From a virus, in IMG/VR virus record IMGVR_UViG_3300020421_000140, positions 1 through 23,934 of that record: 23,934 nt of DNA; one strand, written 5' to 3'. The notes under the pieces were generated by a model that was given only the letters and a program-made list of their open reading frames with translations, was not told where the DNA came from and made no database searches. Both the position numbers and the translations under genes were made by a program. Each line of letters begins with the position of its first letter. Position 1 is the first letter of the stretch. This document shows positions 15,274 through 22,647 of the stretch, piece by piece.

Positions 15274-15821
15274 TGAGAATGATGATGGTAGAAAACTTTT
15301 TCTCTAACTTTGTTCAGTTAGAGCAAGCATTTAAAGATATACCACGTTATAGTTATAAAGACCATCCAGAGGTACAGGTTGCCGAGTTAAAGAAAACAGA
15401 TGGTACAGAGTTAAATTTTAAATGGCCTGGTGAACGAAGTGAAGACTTGAAGAAAGTATCTCCGTTTGCCGTTTCTTTATTCTTAAAAGAGTTTACAAAG
15501 TTTGGTAATTTTTTACCACCTAATTGTCCATTTAAAATTTATACACACCTACGATTAGGTAGTGATAACAAAGAAGAGTTTATACACAAAGATACACCTG
15601 GTGCTGACTATTCAACACTAGTTTATTTGTCAAAAACTAACCTTGAAAGTGGTACAAAACTGTATGATGACAAACAAAAAGAAATTGCAGATATTAAGTT
15701 TATTCAGAATAGAGCATTAATATTTGAAAGTAGATATAACCACATGCCAATACACAACCATGGTACAGATATCAACAATGGAAGATTAACACTAAATATA
15801 TTCTGGAAGGAACCACAATGA
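15273..15821 (+). CDS. 2OG-Fe(II) oxygenase-like protein 4
   Basis: 182 residues. Putative metal ligands are His105-x-Asp107 (EEFIHKDTPG) and His157 (SRYNHMPI), with Arg171 (NGRLTLNIFW) as 2-oxoglutarate anchor; between them YSTLVYLSKTNLESGTKLYD forms the central strands of a double-stranded beta-helix. The substrate is unknown. The start overlaps the gp46 stop and the end overlaps the deformylase ATG by four bases. The start is the first of several Met codons (MRMMM); it was taken because of the TAATG coupling, but the next ones at 15279-15287 cannot be excluded. Confidence 0.72.
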   Translation: MRMMMVENFFSNFVQLEQAFKDIPRYSYKDHPEVQVAELKKTDGTELNFKWPGERSEDLKKVSPFAVSLFLKEFTKFGNFLPPNCPFKIYTHLRLGSDNKEEFIHKDTPGADYSTLVYLSKTNLESGTKLYDDKQKEIADIKFIQNRALIFESRYNHMPIHNHGTDINNGRLTLNIFWKEPQ

Positions 15822-16390
15822 TTGAACGAGATAAAATAGCATTAATACCACCAACAGACCCTAGAGTCACAACGGCCATTGCACCATACAATGACGATAT
15901 GTTAGAAGAATATGGTTTTAAAGATAGACAAGACTTAACAGAGTTTATGTTTCAAACCATGACAAGATATGGTGGCATAGGACTATCAGCAAACCAAGTT
16001 GGTTTACCATTTAATATGTTTGTTATGGGTGGTCATCCACAAGTAGAAGACGGTCTAAAGATGGCCTGTTTCAATCCTATGATATTGTCAGTAGGTGATG
16101 AAGAGATTATGATGAAAGAGGGTTGCTTAACTTATCCTTTTATTTTCTTATCTATTAAAAGACCTAGAAAATGTGTAGCAAAATACACAGACGAATCAGG
16201 TGACCTAAAAGAGGCGTCACTAGATGGTTTATTAAGTCGTGTTTACCAACATGAGTATGAACATATGTTAGGTAGAACGTTTACTGAACATGCAAGTAAA
16301 ATGAAATTGCAGATGGCAGAGAAAAAAGCGAAGAAACAGATAGACTTAATGAGAAAACACCAAGCACAGACAAAGACATCAGCCAAATAG
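15818..16390 (+). CDS. def: Peptide deformylase
   Basis: 190 residues. It removes the formyl group from the N-terminal Met of nascent proteins. All three family motifs are visible: GIGLSANQ (53-60), EGCLTYP (101-107, metal ligand Cys103) and QHEYEH (144-149, two His ligands and the catalytic Glu). The C-terminal 35 residues after the fold are Lys-rich and helical (KMKLQMAEKKAKKQ), possibly ribosome- or RNA-binding. Phage deformylases are common in marine T4-like phages; they are thought to keep up with rapid synthesis of phage proteins. It ends the gp55 operon and is followed at once by a new promoter. Confidence 0.93.
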   Translation: MIERDKIALIPPTDPRVTTAIAPYNDDMLEEYGFKDRQDLTEFMFQTMTRYGGIGLSANQVGLPFNMFVMGGHPQVEDGLKMACFNPMILSVGDEEIMMKEGCLTYPFIFLSIKRPRKCVAKYTDESGDLKEASLDGLLSRVYQHEYEHMLGRTFTEHASKMKLQMAEKKAKKQIDLMRKHQAQTKTSAK

Positions 16391-16393
16391 GCA

Positions 16394-16422
16394 TTGACTT
16401 TTCAGGCACTTTATGTTAGTAT
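16394..16422 (+). promoter_or_regulatory. Sigma-70-like promoter for the DruA-like operon
   Basis: -35 TTGACT (16394-16399), 17-base spacer, -10 TAGTAT (16417-16422). It starts four bases after the deformylase stop and is only nine bases from the ATG at 16432, so the transcript would be almost leaderless. Confidence 0.7.
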
Positions 16423-16431
16423 GGATATATT

Positions 16432-17730
16432 ATGAGTTACAGTTGGAACAAAGACATGTCAATAGACGACCAATGGCAAAGTTGGCAAGACAATACAGAT
16501 TTATCTAAAGTTTACAATCCAGATACAGACAAATTAAAAGAGACAATCATTAAAGATTTGACCTTTGTATCTGCTATGGATGTAAAAGAATATACATTGT
16601 ATCAGAAGTGGCAAGAAGTTAAAGACAGATATCCCACAGCAGAAACAAATAGTTTCTTTGATGATAAACCTGCTATGCTACGTCCTGAACAGGCCACAGT
16701 TATACAAGAAGTCAAAAATAATTTCTGGTTACCAGACGACCCACAAGAATATCTAAAATTAGAACCTGAACTAATATGGACAGATGGTGCTGAAATACAA
16801 TCACACACAAATGCCAAAGGTAGTGAGATATGGAATGCATTAAGAACTTTCTTATCTACTATGAAAAACAATAGTAACATTGGTAGAAATCTAAACTTTT
16901 TAGTTAGAGATAGAATCACACAGAAATACCTAGGTGTTATCTGTATGAGTAGTGACTTTTTAGACCTTACACCAAGAGACGAATACATTGGTTGGGATAG
17001 AACTAGAAAAACACAAAAGATGATTAATCATACTTGTATTGGTAGTACGATTGTACCTATACAACCACTTGGTTATAATCTAGTAGGTGGTAAATTATTA
17101 GCATTACTATGTTTATCAGATACAGTTGAGAAGACATGGGAAAAACAATATGGTGACAAGTTAGTTGGTGTTACAACTACATCTTTATATGGTAAGACAA
17201 AAGAAATACCATTATCACAATATGATAGATTAAGACACTGGAAGAAAATGGGTTGGACTGCTGGTTCTGTTTCGTTTGAACCTGAAAAGGCAACCAATAC
17301 ATTAATTCAACAATGGTTAATGCATAATCACACATACAAATACTTTGAGTGGTATGTTGCAAAGAAACCTAGTGGTCAACCTCACAAAAGAGACCATAGA
17401 AATAGAAGTAGGTCATTTACATACAGTAAACTAGGCATTGATAAGAAATTACAAAAGTCAGACCATGCTAGAGGTATTTACTTTGGCGAACTATACACCA
17501 ACACAAGAGAATTTTTAAGAGAAGAGTGTGAAGAGAAAGATTTAATGAGAAGTTTCCATAACAGTACAGACTATCTAACTACATTATGGAAAACTAGATA
17601 TGCAAGTAAAAGAATTAAATCACTAACTAAACAAGACCGTGTTTCTAAAGAGACACATTTCTATGATGATATTATATATCTAACATGGGAAGAAACAAAA
17701 GCAAAATATTTACCACAGGTAGGGAGATAA
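16432..17730 (+). CDS. DUF4338 / DruA-like protein
   Basis: 432 residues. The central part (about 150-290) resembles DUF4338, the domain of DruA from the Druantia antiphage system: FLVRDRITQKYLGVICMSSD, then LTPRDEYIGWD, a block with INHTCIGSTIVPIQPLGYNL, then GGKLLALLCLSDTVEKTWEK and a VGVTTTSLYG strand, ending HWKKMGWTAGSV. The order 'strand - RDxxIGWD - T.IVPxQPLGxNLxGGKLLA - W - T.SLYG - WKxxGWT.G' is what I remember for this family. The flanks are charged, helical and without recognised motifs. No other Druantia gene is nearby. It is the first gene after its own promoter and its stop is two bases before mazG. The molecular activity of DruA is not known to me, so the role here is open. 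Confidence 0.6.
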   Translation: MSYSWNKDMSIDDQWQSWQDNTDLSKVYNPDTDKLKETIIKDLTFVSAMDVKEYTLYQKWQEVKDRYPTAETNSFFDDKPAMLRPEQATVIQEVKNNFWLPDDPQEYLKLEPELIWTDGAEIQSHTNAKGSEIWNALRTFLSTMKNNSNIGRNLNFLVRDRITQKYLGVICMSSDFLDLTPRDEYIGWDRTRKTQKMINHTCIGSTIVPIQPLGYNLVGGKLLALLCLSDTVEKTWEKQYGDKLVGVTTTSLYGKTKEIPLSQYDRLRHWKKMGWTAGSVSFEPEKATNTLIQQWLMHNHTYKYFEWYVAKKPSGQPHKRDHRNRSRSFTYSKLGIDKKLQKSDHARGIYFGELYTNTREFLREECEEKDLMRSFHNSTDYLTTLWKTRYASKRIKSLTKQDRVSKETHFYDDIIYLTWEETKAKYLPQVGR

Positions 17731-17732
17731 CC

Positions 17733-18074
17733 ATGGACTTTAACGACTATCAATTAAAAGCATACAAGACAGCAATCTATCCAAAACAAATTAAGATTGT
17801 TTATCCAGCAATGGGACTAGCAGGTGAGGCTGGCGAAGTTGCCAATAAGATTAAGAAATTAATGAGAGACGATAATTTAGGCATACAAGTAGAACAAGTT
17901 AATAGAGAAAAGGCAGAGGCAGCTGCTGATGAATTAGGTGACGTGATGTGGTATGTGGCCTGTTTAGCACAAGACCTTGGTTTTTCTTTAGAGGATATTG
18001 TCAAAAAGAATTTAGAGAAACTTGCTGGTAGACAGCAACGTGGTACATTACATGGTAGTGGTGACAAAAGATGA
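17733..18074 (+). CDS. mazG: MazG-type nucleotide pyrophosphohydrolase
   Basis: 113 residues from the ATG at 17733, chosen because AGGGAGA lies just upstream; an upstream in-frame ATG at 17685 lies inside the preceding gene. All-alpha NTP pyrophosphohydrolase motifs are GLAGEAGEVANKIKK (Glu32, Glu35) and AADELGDVMWYVACLA (Glu67, Asp70), giving the ExxE...ExxD metal site. MazG hydrolyses dNTPs and, in some proteins, (p)ppGpp-like alarmones; phage MazG has been suggested to lower alarmone levels or recycle nucleotides. The C-terminal HGSGDKR resembles other short marine phage MazG proteins. It overlaps the next gene by four bases. Confidence 0.92.
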   Translation: MDFNDYQLKAYKTAIYPKQIKIVYPAMGLAGEAGEVANKIKKLMRDDNLGIQVEQVNREKAEAAADELGDVMWYVACLAQDLGFSLEDIVKKNLEKLAGRQQRGTLHGSGDKR

Positions 18075-18847
18075 AGATAGTCATTGCAACAGGTGGTTTT
18101 GACCCATTACATAGTGGTCATATCAACTATTTAAAAGAAGCAAAGAAACTAGGTGACCAACTTATTGTTGGTGTTAATAGTGACGAATGGTTAGAAAGAA
18201 AAAAAGGTAAATCATTTATGTCATGGAAAGAAAGGTCAACTATTGTAGAAGCACTAGGTTGTGTAGACCACGTAATTGATTTTGATGACCACGATAACAC
18301 AGCCATTGACGCAATCTATAAAGTAAAAAAATATAATGGTCCTAATTGCGAAATAGTATTTGCAAATGGTGGTGACAGAGACCAATATAATATTCCAGAA
18401 TATGAGTATTACCACCAAGATATGTACATGGAGTTTAAATTTGGTGTAGGTGGCGAGAAGACAAATGCTTCAAGTAAAATACTTAAAGATTATAAAGATG
18501 ACATTACAGTAAGAGAATGGGGTAGTTATAGAGTATTACATAACAGCGACAAGAAAAATGTAAAGGTCAAAGAATTAACTGTAGAACCAGGCAAATCATT
18601 ATCAATGCAAAGACATGATAAAAGGTCAGAGCATTGGTTTATTTCAGAAGGACAGGCATCCGTATATACTTTGAACGTATCTACAGACGTAGAACTACAA
18701 GGAAGATATAATGTTTACGATAATTTACATATAAATGTAGGCCAATGGCACCAATTAGTAAACGAATCGGGCAATCCTTTGCGAATCGTAGAGATACAAT
18801 ATGGTGAAACTTGTCAGGAAAGCGACATTGAGAGAAAAAATATATGA
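18071..18847 (+). CDS. Nucleotidyltransferase-cupin (ManC C-terminal-like) fusion
   Basis: 258 residues with two domains. Residues 1-140 form a cytidylyltransferase-like fold: GGFDPLHSGH (His14, His17 of the HxGH motif), SDEWLERKKGKSFMSWKER and TNASSKILKDY, close to the heptose-phosphate (RfaE) and glycerol-phosphate transferases. Residues about 147-258 are a cupin like the C-terminal phosphomannose isomerase domain of ManC: VREWGSYRVLHNS, VEPGKSLSMQRHDKRSEHWF (His182, His188) and GQWHQLVNESGNPLRIVEIQYG (His227). Together they suggest activation of a sugar or polyol phosphate plus isomerisation for surface or nucleotide sugar synthesis; the substrate is unknown. ATGA overlap with mazG. It is the last gene of its operon. 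Confidence 0.85.
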   Translation: MKIVIATGGFDPLHSGHINYLKEAKKLGDQLIVGVNSDEWLERKKGKSFMSWKERSTIVEALGCVDHVIDFDDHDNTAIDAIYKVKKYNGPNCEIVFANGGDRDQYNIPEYEYYHQDMYMEFKFGVGGEKTNASSKILKDYKDDITVREWGSYRVLHNSDKKNVKVKELTVEPGKSLSMQRHDKRSEHWFISEGQASVYTLNVSTDVELQGRYNVYDNLHINVGQWHQLVNESGNPLRIVEIQYGETCQESDIERKNI

Positions 18848-18866
18848 AAAAATAGCTAGAAAGTTC

Positions 18867-18879
18867 GGTAACCCTTACC
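18867..18879 (+). repeat. Small inverted repeat upstream of VWA gene
   Basis: GGTAA, CCC, TTACC, followed directly by AGGTAAC, so the GGTAAC half-site occurs twice within 20 bases. It lies about 30 bases upstream of the -35 box. A possible regulator-binding site or weak terminator stem; no T-run follows. Confidence 0.4.
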
Positions 18880-18896
18880 AGGTAACAAAAATAATT
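18878..18896 (+). repeat. Duplicated upstream element, copy 1
   Basis: CCAGGTAACAAAAATAATT, repeated at 21279-21299 with two more A residues. In both cases a TTGCCT -35 box follows after a similar distance (starts 31 and 33 bases apart). See findings. Confidence 0.65.
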
Positions 18897-18908
18897 TAGC
18901 TGAAAAGC

Positions 18909-18937
18909 TTGCCTTTTGTGAAAAACTCCTGTAGGAT
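18909..18937 (+). promoter_or_regulatory. Sigma-70-like promoter for VWA gene
   Basis: -35 TTGCCT (18909-18914), 17-base spacer, -10 TAGGAT (18932-18937). Near-identical boxes occur at 21312-21340. The predicted start, about 18944, lies just before the first possible ATG at 18949. Confidence 0.65.
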
Positions 18938-18972
18938 GGCCTTATAAAATGAAAAAGGACACTAATAACACT

Positions 18973-21258
18973 ATGATATCACTTGAAACAAAATCTAATC
19001 TAGCAAAATTAATTGCTACCGAAAACATTGTAATCCAACATAACAAAGTAAAGACTGCTTCTTTTGACGTAAAGAACAGAATACTTACCTTACCTATTTT
19101 TAAACAACAAAGTGGTGATGTGTATGATATGCTTATCGCTCACGAATGTGCCCATGCTCTTTATACTCCTTTTAAAGCGTGGGAAGAAATTGCCTCTGAT
19201 AAAGAGTTAAGAATGTATGTTAATGTCCTTGAAGATTGCAGAATTGACAAATTAATTCAAGCGAAATATCCTGGTGTAGTTAAGAACTACATGAATGGTT
19301 TTGATATCCTAGAACAACAAGACTTTTTTGGTCTGTTTGGTAAAAATATTAATAATGATTTGATGTTGATTGACAAAATCAATATGAGGTCAAAGTCTTT
19401 AAACAGACTTACTTTTGCATGGACAAAAGAAGACATGTCATGGTTAATTAAAGTTGACGCTATTGAAACTTTTGAAGATGTAATTGAAGTTGCTAAAGAA
19501 TTACTTAATTGGCAAAAAGACCAAATTGAGGAAATGAAAAAACTTCCTGATTTTGATGAACATGTTATTGCTAAGACTTATGATTTATCAGAAGACTATG
19601 ATGATTATGACGGTGACGAATCAGATGAAACACCAGAAAACAATGATGAAGCAGATGAAAAAAATGACTTCAATAATTTTGGTGACCAAAAAGCAGATGA
19701 TGAAAAAACTACAGATAAATCTGTTATGCAACCTGAAAGTGGTGACAAAGAAAATGATGACGGTAAAGAAGAAGCTACTCAATATGGTTCAGGTGCTGGT
19801 GGTAGTGACGTTGGTAAAAAATTATTAAGAGCAGTTACACAAGAAAGTTTTGATAAAAAATCAGAAGAATTACTTGATGAAAAAGTAAAAGGTTTTATAT
19901 ATGGTAATCTGCCTTCACCTAATATGAAAGAGGGTATGACCTCTTACAAACAATTCTTAAAAGATTTCCAAGAACTAAAGTCTAAAGAAAGAACTCATAC
20001 AGACATTGCCTCTTATGACAAGTGGTTGATTAACGCTTATAAGAAATTTCAAAACGATAACAAAAAAACTGTTATGTATCTTGTTAAAGAATTTGAAATG
20101 AAGAAAGCTGCAACTGCCTACAAAAGAGCAAGTACAGATAAAACTGGTGTTATTGACCCTTTAAAACTTAAAGACTACAAATTTTCAGATGATATCTTTA
20201 AAAGATTGACTATTGTACCAGACGGTAAAAACCATGGTATGATGTTGTTACTTGATTGGTCAGGTTCAATGTCTGATAGTCTAATGAATACTGTTGAGCA
20301 GTTAATCAATCTAGTAGAATTTATCAGAAAGGTTAATATTCCTTTTGAAGTTTACTTCTTTACTAGTGAAAGAAAATGGCAAAGAGAAGATTCAGGTTAT
20401 GAAAAATCATTCTCTTATAAAACAGATAAAGATTGGTTGATGGAAGATTTCCATTTAGTTAATTGTGCAAGTCACAGAATGAATAAAAGAGAATTAGACC
20501 AATCGTTGATGTACATGTACCATATGGCATTTTATTACAATGCAAGTTATGTATATCACAAGAACTGGAATGATGATTTACAAATGGCTAGATACAATAG
20601 TTATGGTATTCCAAGACAATACAACCTTGGTAATACACCACTTAACGAAGCACTTGTATATTGTTTAGATTTGATACCACAATTCAAAAAGAAATATGGT
20701 ATTGAGAAGATGACATTTATCACACTTACAGATGGTGGTGCTAACTCATTTAGAAAAAAACTTAAAAAAGACCTACATAAAGATTCTTATAGTGATGACT
20801 ATGAATCAACTTATGATAAAACTGCTGTTCTTAATGTTGGTAAAAAGAAGATTGTATTGAGTGGTTATTCTTCTGGTGACAGTTTGACAGCTGCCTTGTT
20901 AAGATACATTGGTAAAATGTATGATACTAATGTTATTGGTTTCTATATTCTTAAAAGAGTTAAGGCATGGGATATTGAACAATACATGAAAGGTAAAGAT
21001 TATTATGAAAGGCAGAAGCAAACAGCGGCTGCTAGAAAACAAATGAATAAAGATAAAGCAATTGCTGTAGATAAGAATGGTTATAAAAAGTATTTCTTAC
21101 TTGATGGCAAAAAGATGAGAGTTGAGAATTTTGATTTGAATGACGTTAGTATCAAAAAAGGTACACCGTCAGAATTCAAAAGAGCATTTGGTAAATCAAT
21201 GGCGAATCGATTGGTTTCCAGAGTTGTTTTAAACAAGTTTATCCAGGAGGTTGCATAA
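18973..21258 (+). CDS. CobT-like VWA-domain protein with zinc-protease-like motif
   Basis: 761 residues from the ATG at 18973; an in-frame ATG at 18949 would add eight residues but be almost leaderless. N-terminal domain with LIAHECAHALYTPF (HExxH-like, His57/Glu58/His61 with Cys between), suggesting a zinc site. A very acidic low-complexity linker follows from about 207 to 285. The C-terminal VWA domain has the MIDAS motif DWSGSMSDS (428 onward) and TLTDGGAN (Asp587). This layout corresponds to the proteins annotated 'CobT-like' or 'VWA peptidase' in marine T4-like phages. Known: VWA proteins pair with MoxR/CobS-type AAA+ ATPases, encoded here directly downstream. Inferred: metal insertion or remodelling of an unknown complex; a true cobaltochelatase is unlikely without a CobN. 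Confidence 0.82.
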   Translation: MISLETKSNLAKLIATENIVIQHNKVKTASFDVKNRILTLPIFKQQSGDVYDMLIAHECAHALYTPFKAWEEIASDKELRMYVNVLEDCRIDKLIQAKYPGVVKNYMNGFDILEQQDFFGLFGKNINNDLMLIDKINMRSKSLNRLTFAWTKEDMSWLIKVDAIETFEDVIEVAKELLNWQKDQIEEMKKLPDFDEHVIAKTYDLSEDYDDYDGDESDETPENNDEADEKNDFNNFGDQKADDEKTTDKSVMQPESGDKENDDGKEEATQYGSGAGGSDVGKKLLRAVTQESFDKKSEELLDEKVKGFIYGNLPSPNMKEGMTSYKQFLKDFQELKSKERTHTDIASYDKWLINAYKKFQNDNKKTVMYLVKEFEMKKAATAYKRASTDKTGVIDPLKLKDYKFSDDIFKRLTIVPDGKNHGMMLLLDWSGSMSDSLMNTVEQLINLVEFIRKVNIPFEVYFFTSERKWQREDSGYEKSFSYKTDKDWLMEDFHLVNCASHRMNKRELDQSLMYMYHMAFYYNASYVYHKNWNDDLQMARYNSYGIPRQYNLGNTPLNEALVYCLDLIPQFKKKYGIEKMTFITLTDGGANSFRKKLKKDLHKDSYSDDYESTYDKTAVLNVGKKKIVLSGYSSGDSLTAALLRYIGKMYDTNVIGFYILKRVKAWDIEQYMKGKDYYERQKQTAAARKQMNKDKAIAVDKNGYKKYFLLDGKKMRVENFDLNDVSIKKGTPSEFKRAFGKSMANRLVSRVVLNKFIQEVA

Positions 21259-21401
21259 TGGATACTCTAGGCCTGTTGCCAGGTAACAAAAAAATAATTG
21301 CAAAAAAGGGCTTGCCTTTCGTAGAATACTATGATAGGATAGCCACTGAAAATAAGAAAATAACTAATGAAAAAAAAGGACTATACTATGCTAAACACTA
21401 A
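21258..21401 (+). CDS. Possible 47-residue small protein overlapping a promoter
   Basis: The ATG overlaps the VWA stop (TAATG) and has AGGAGG (21245-21250) seven bases upstream, the best ribosome binding site nearby. The product begins MDTLGLLPGNKKIIAKKGLP and is basic. The frame runs through the AAA+ promoter and ends inside the first codons of the AAA+ gene. The AGGAGG also encodes the last residues of the VWA protein, and the same DNA block recurs ahead of the VWA gene where no such frame exists, so this may be chance. Confidence 0.3.
   Translation: MDTLGLLPGNKKIIAKKGLPFVEYYDRIATENKKITNEKKGLYYAKH
21279..21299 (+). repeat. Duplicated upstream element, copy 2
   Basis: CCAGGTAAC, seven A residues, then TAATT. 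It matches 18878-18896 apart from two extra A residues, and is followed by the same TTGCCT/TAGGAT promoter. Confidence 0.65.
21312..21340 (+). promoter_or_regulatory. Sigma-70-like promoter for AAA+ gene
   Basis: -35 TTGCCT (21312-21317), 17-base spacer, -10 TAGGAT (21335-21340). Same boxes and spacing as the promoter of the VWA gene; probably also serves bS21 downstream. Confidence 0.65.
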
Positions 21402-22587
21402 ACAACAACAATTCGTAGATTATGCCGTTGAGAAATTTGGTTCAAATGAACTAACTGTTGCTCAACTTAAAGAAGCCAATAAAAAGTTTGGTTGCAAATA
21501 TGCACCACAATGGCTTATCAAAAACACAGACTTTAAAATAGGCAAAGGCCTATTTCAGTTACCAACTGAAACAGATGGTTCTTCTGCTAAGACTTCCGGT
21601 ACTGCCGAGAAAGTTTTGCCACAAGAAACAATCAATACAGAAGCTGCTTACGTAGTTTCATCTTTAACAGGTAATATTGTTCCTGCTAAGGATCCAAGTT
21701 TCGTTTCTTTCGGTAACTATCCAGATTTAAAATCAATTGTTAGGTCTAATATGTTCTATCCTGTTTTCATTACTGGTTTGTCTGGTAATGGTAAAACATT
21801 TGGTGTAACTCAAGCATGTGCTGAAGTTAAAAAAGAAATGATTAGAGTTAACATTACTATTGAAACAGATGAAGATGACCTTTTAGGTGGTTACAGACTT
21901 AAAGATGGTCAAACTGTTTGGCAAAATGGTCCTGTTATTGAGGCGATGGAGAGAGGCGCATTATTGCTTCTTGACGAAATTGACCTTGCCTCTAACAAGA
22001 TTATGTGTTTACAACCGATACTTGAAGGTTCAGGTGTCTATGTTAAAAAGATTAACAAGTTTGTAAAACCTAAAAATGGTTTCAACGTGGTCGCTACTGC
22101 CAATACTAAAGGTCAAGGTAGTGATGACGGTAAGTTTATCGGTACTAATGTTCTTAATGAGGCGTTCCTTGAAAGGTTCCCTATTACATTTGAACAGAAG
22201 TATCCAACTGCTAACGTTGAGCAAAAAATCTTAATCAACAGCCTTAAAAGTGCTGGTAAAAAAGATGATGACTTTGCTAAAAAGTTAGTAACATGGGCTG
22301 ACGTAATCAGAAAAACATATTTTGATGGTGGCGTTGATGAGATAATCTCAACTAGAAGATTAGTCCATATCGTTCAAGCATTTGGTATCTTCAATAACAA
22401 AATGAAAGCTATTGAAGTTTGTACTAATAGATTTGATGATGATACAAAGAATTCATTTAGTGAGTTATATCAGAAAGTTGACGCTGGCGCTACTGCTGAG
22501 CAGATAAGCGAAGAAGCGAGACAGGCAGATATGAAGTCTCAAATGGATGACAATGATAGTGAGTCAGATGACGAAGACGTTATCTAA
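21388..22587 (+). CDS. cobS: CobS/MoxR-like AAA+ ATPase
   Basis: 399 residues from the ATG at 21388, chosen for the AAGGA seven bases upstream; an ATG at 21367 would add seven residues. The N-terminal 90 residues form a helical domain (LNTKQQQFVDYAVEKFG, CKYAPQWLIKN) typical of phage CobS proteins. The AAA+ core has Walker A GLSGNGKT (130-137), Walker B LLLLDEID (192-199), sensor ATANT (236-240) and LNEAFLERFP with the arginine finger region (near 262). The VNITIETDEDDLLGGY loop is typical of MoxR/CobS proteins. The C-terminus is very acidic (DDNDSESDDEDVI). It is the natural partner of the upstream VWA protein. The name cobS follows marine phage usage; a role in cobalamin synthesis is unproven. 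Confidence 0.85.
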   Translation: MLNTKQQQFVDYAVEKFGSNELTVAQLKEANKKFGCKYAPQWLIKNTDFKIGKGLFQLPTETDGSSAKTSGTAEKVLPQETINTEAAYVVSSLTGNIVPAKDPSFVSFGNYPDLKSIVRSNMFYPVFITGLSGNGKTFGVTQACAEVKKEMIRVNITIETDEDDLLGGYRLKDGQTVWQNGPVIEAMERGALLLLDEIDLASNKIMCLQPILEGSGVYVKKINKFVKPKNGFNVVATANTKGQGSDDGKFIGTNVLNEAFLERFPITFEQKYPTANVEQKILINSLKSAGKKDDDFAKKLVTWADVIRKTYFDGGVDEIISTRRLVHIVQAFGIFNNKMKAIEVCTNRFDDDTKNSFSELYQKVDAGATAEQISEEARQADMKSQMDDNDSESDDEDVI

Positions 22588-22600
22588 ATCTATCAATAGT

Positions 22601-22647
22601 GTAAGTCCTTGTGGGGTCGGGGTAGTGTCCGACCCCCATTTACTTAC
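22601..22647 (+). promoter_or_regulatory. Nested hairpin in the bS21 leader
   Basis: Outer pair GTAAG (22601-22605) / CTTAC (22643-22647) encloses GGGGTCGG (22613-22620), an eight-base loop, and CCGACCCC (22629-22636). The inner stem is perfect and G+C-rich in an otherwise AT-rich genome. No T-run follows, so it is not a normal terminator. It ends four bases before the bS21 Shine-Dalgarno, and could be an mRNA processing or autoregulatory site. Confidence 0.65.

Noticed and set aside
19553-19828. Long alternative frame (Met/Lys-rich) inside the VWA gene
   Set aside because: Produced by the Asp/Glu-rich linker read in another frame; low complexity and no ribosome binding site.
18949-21258. 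True cobaltochelatase CobT assignment
   Set aside because: The layout is CobT-like, but no CobN is seen and AAA+/VWA pairs serve many complexes.
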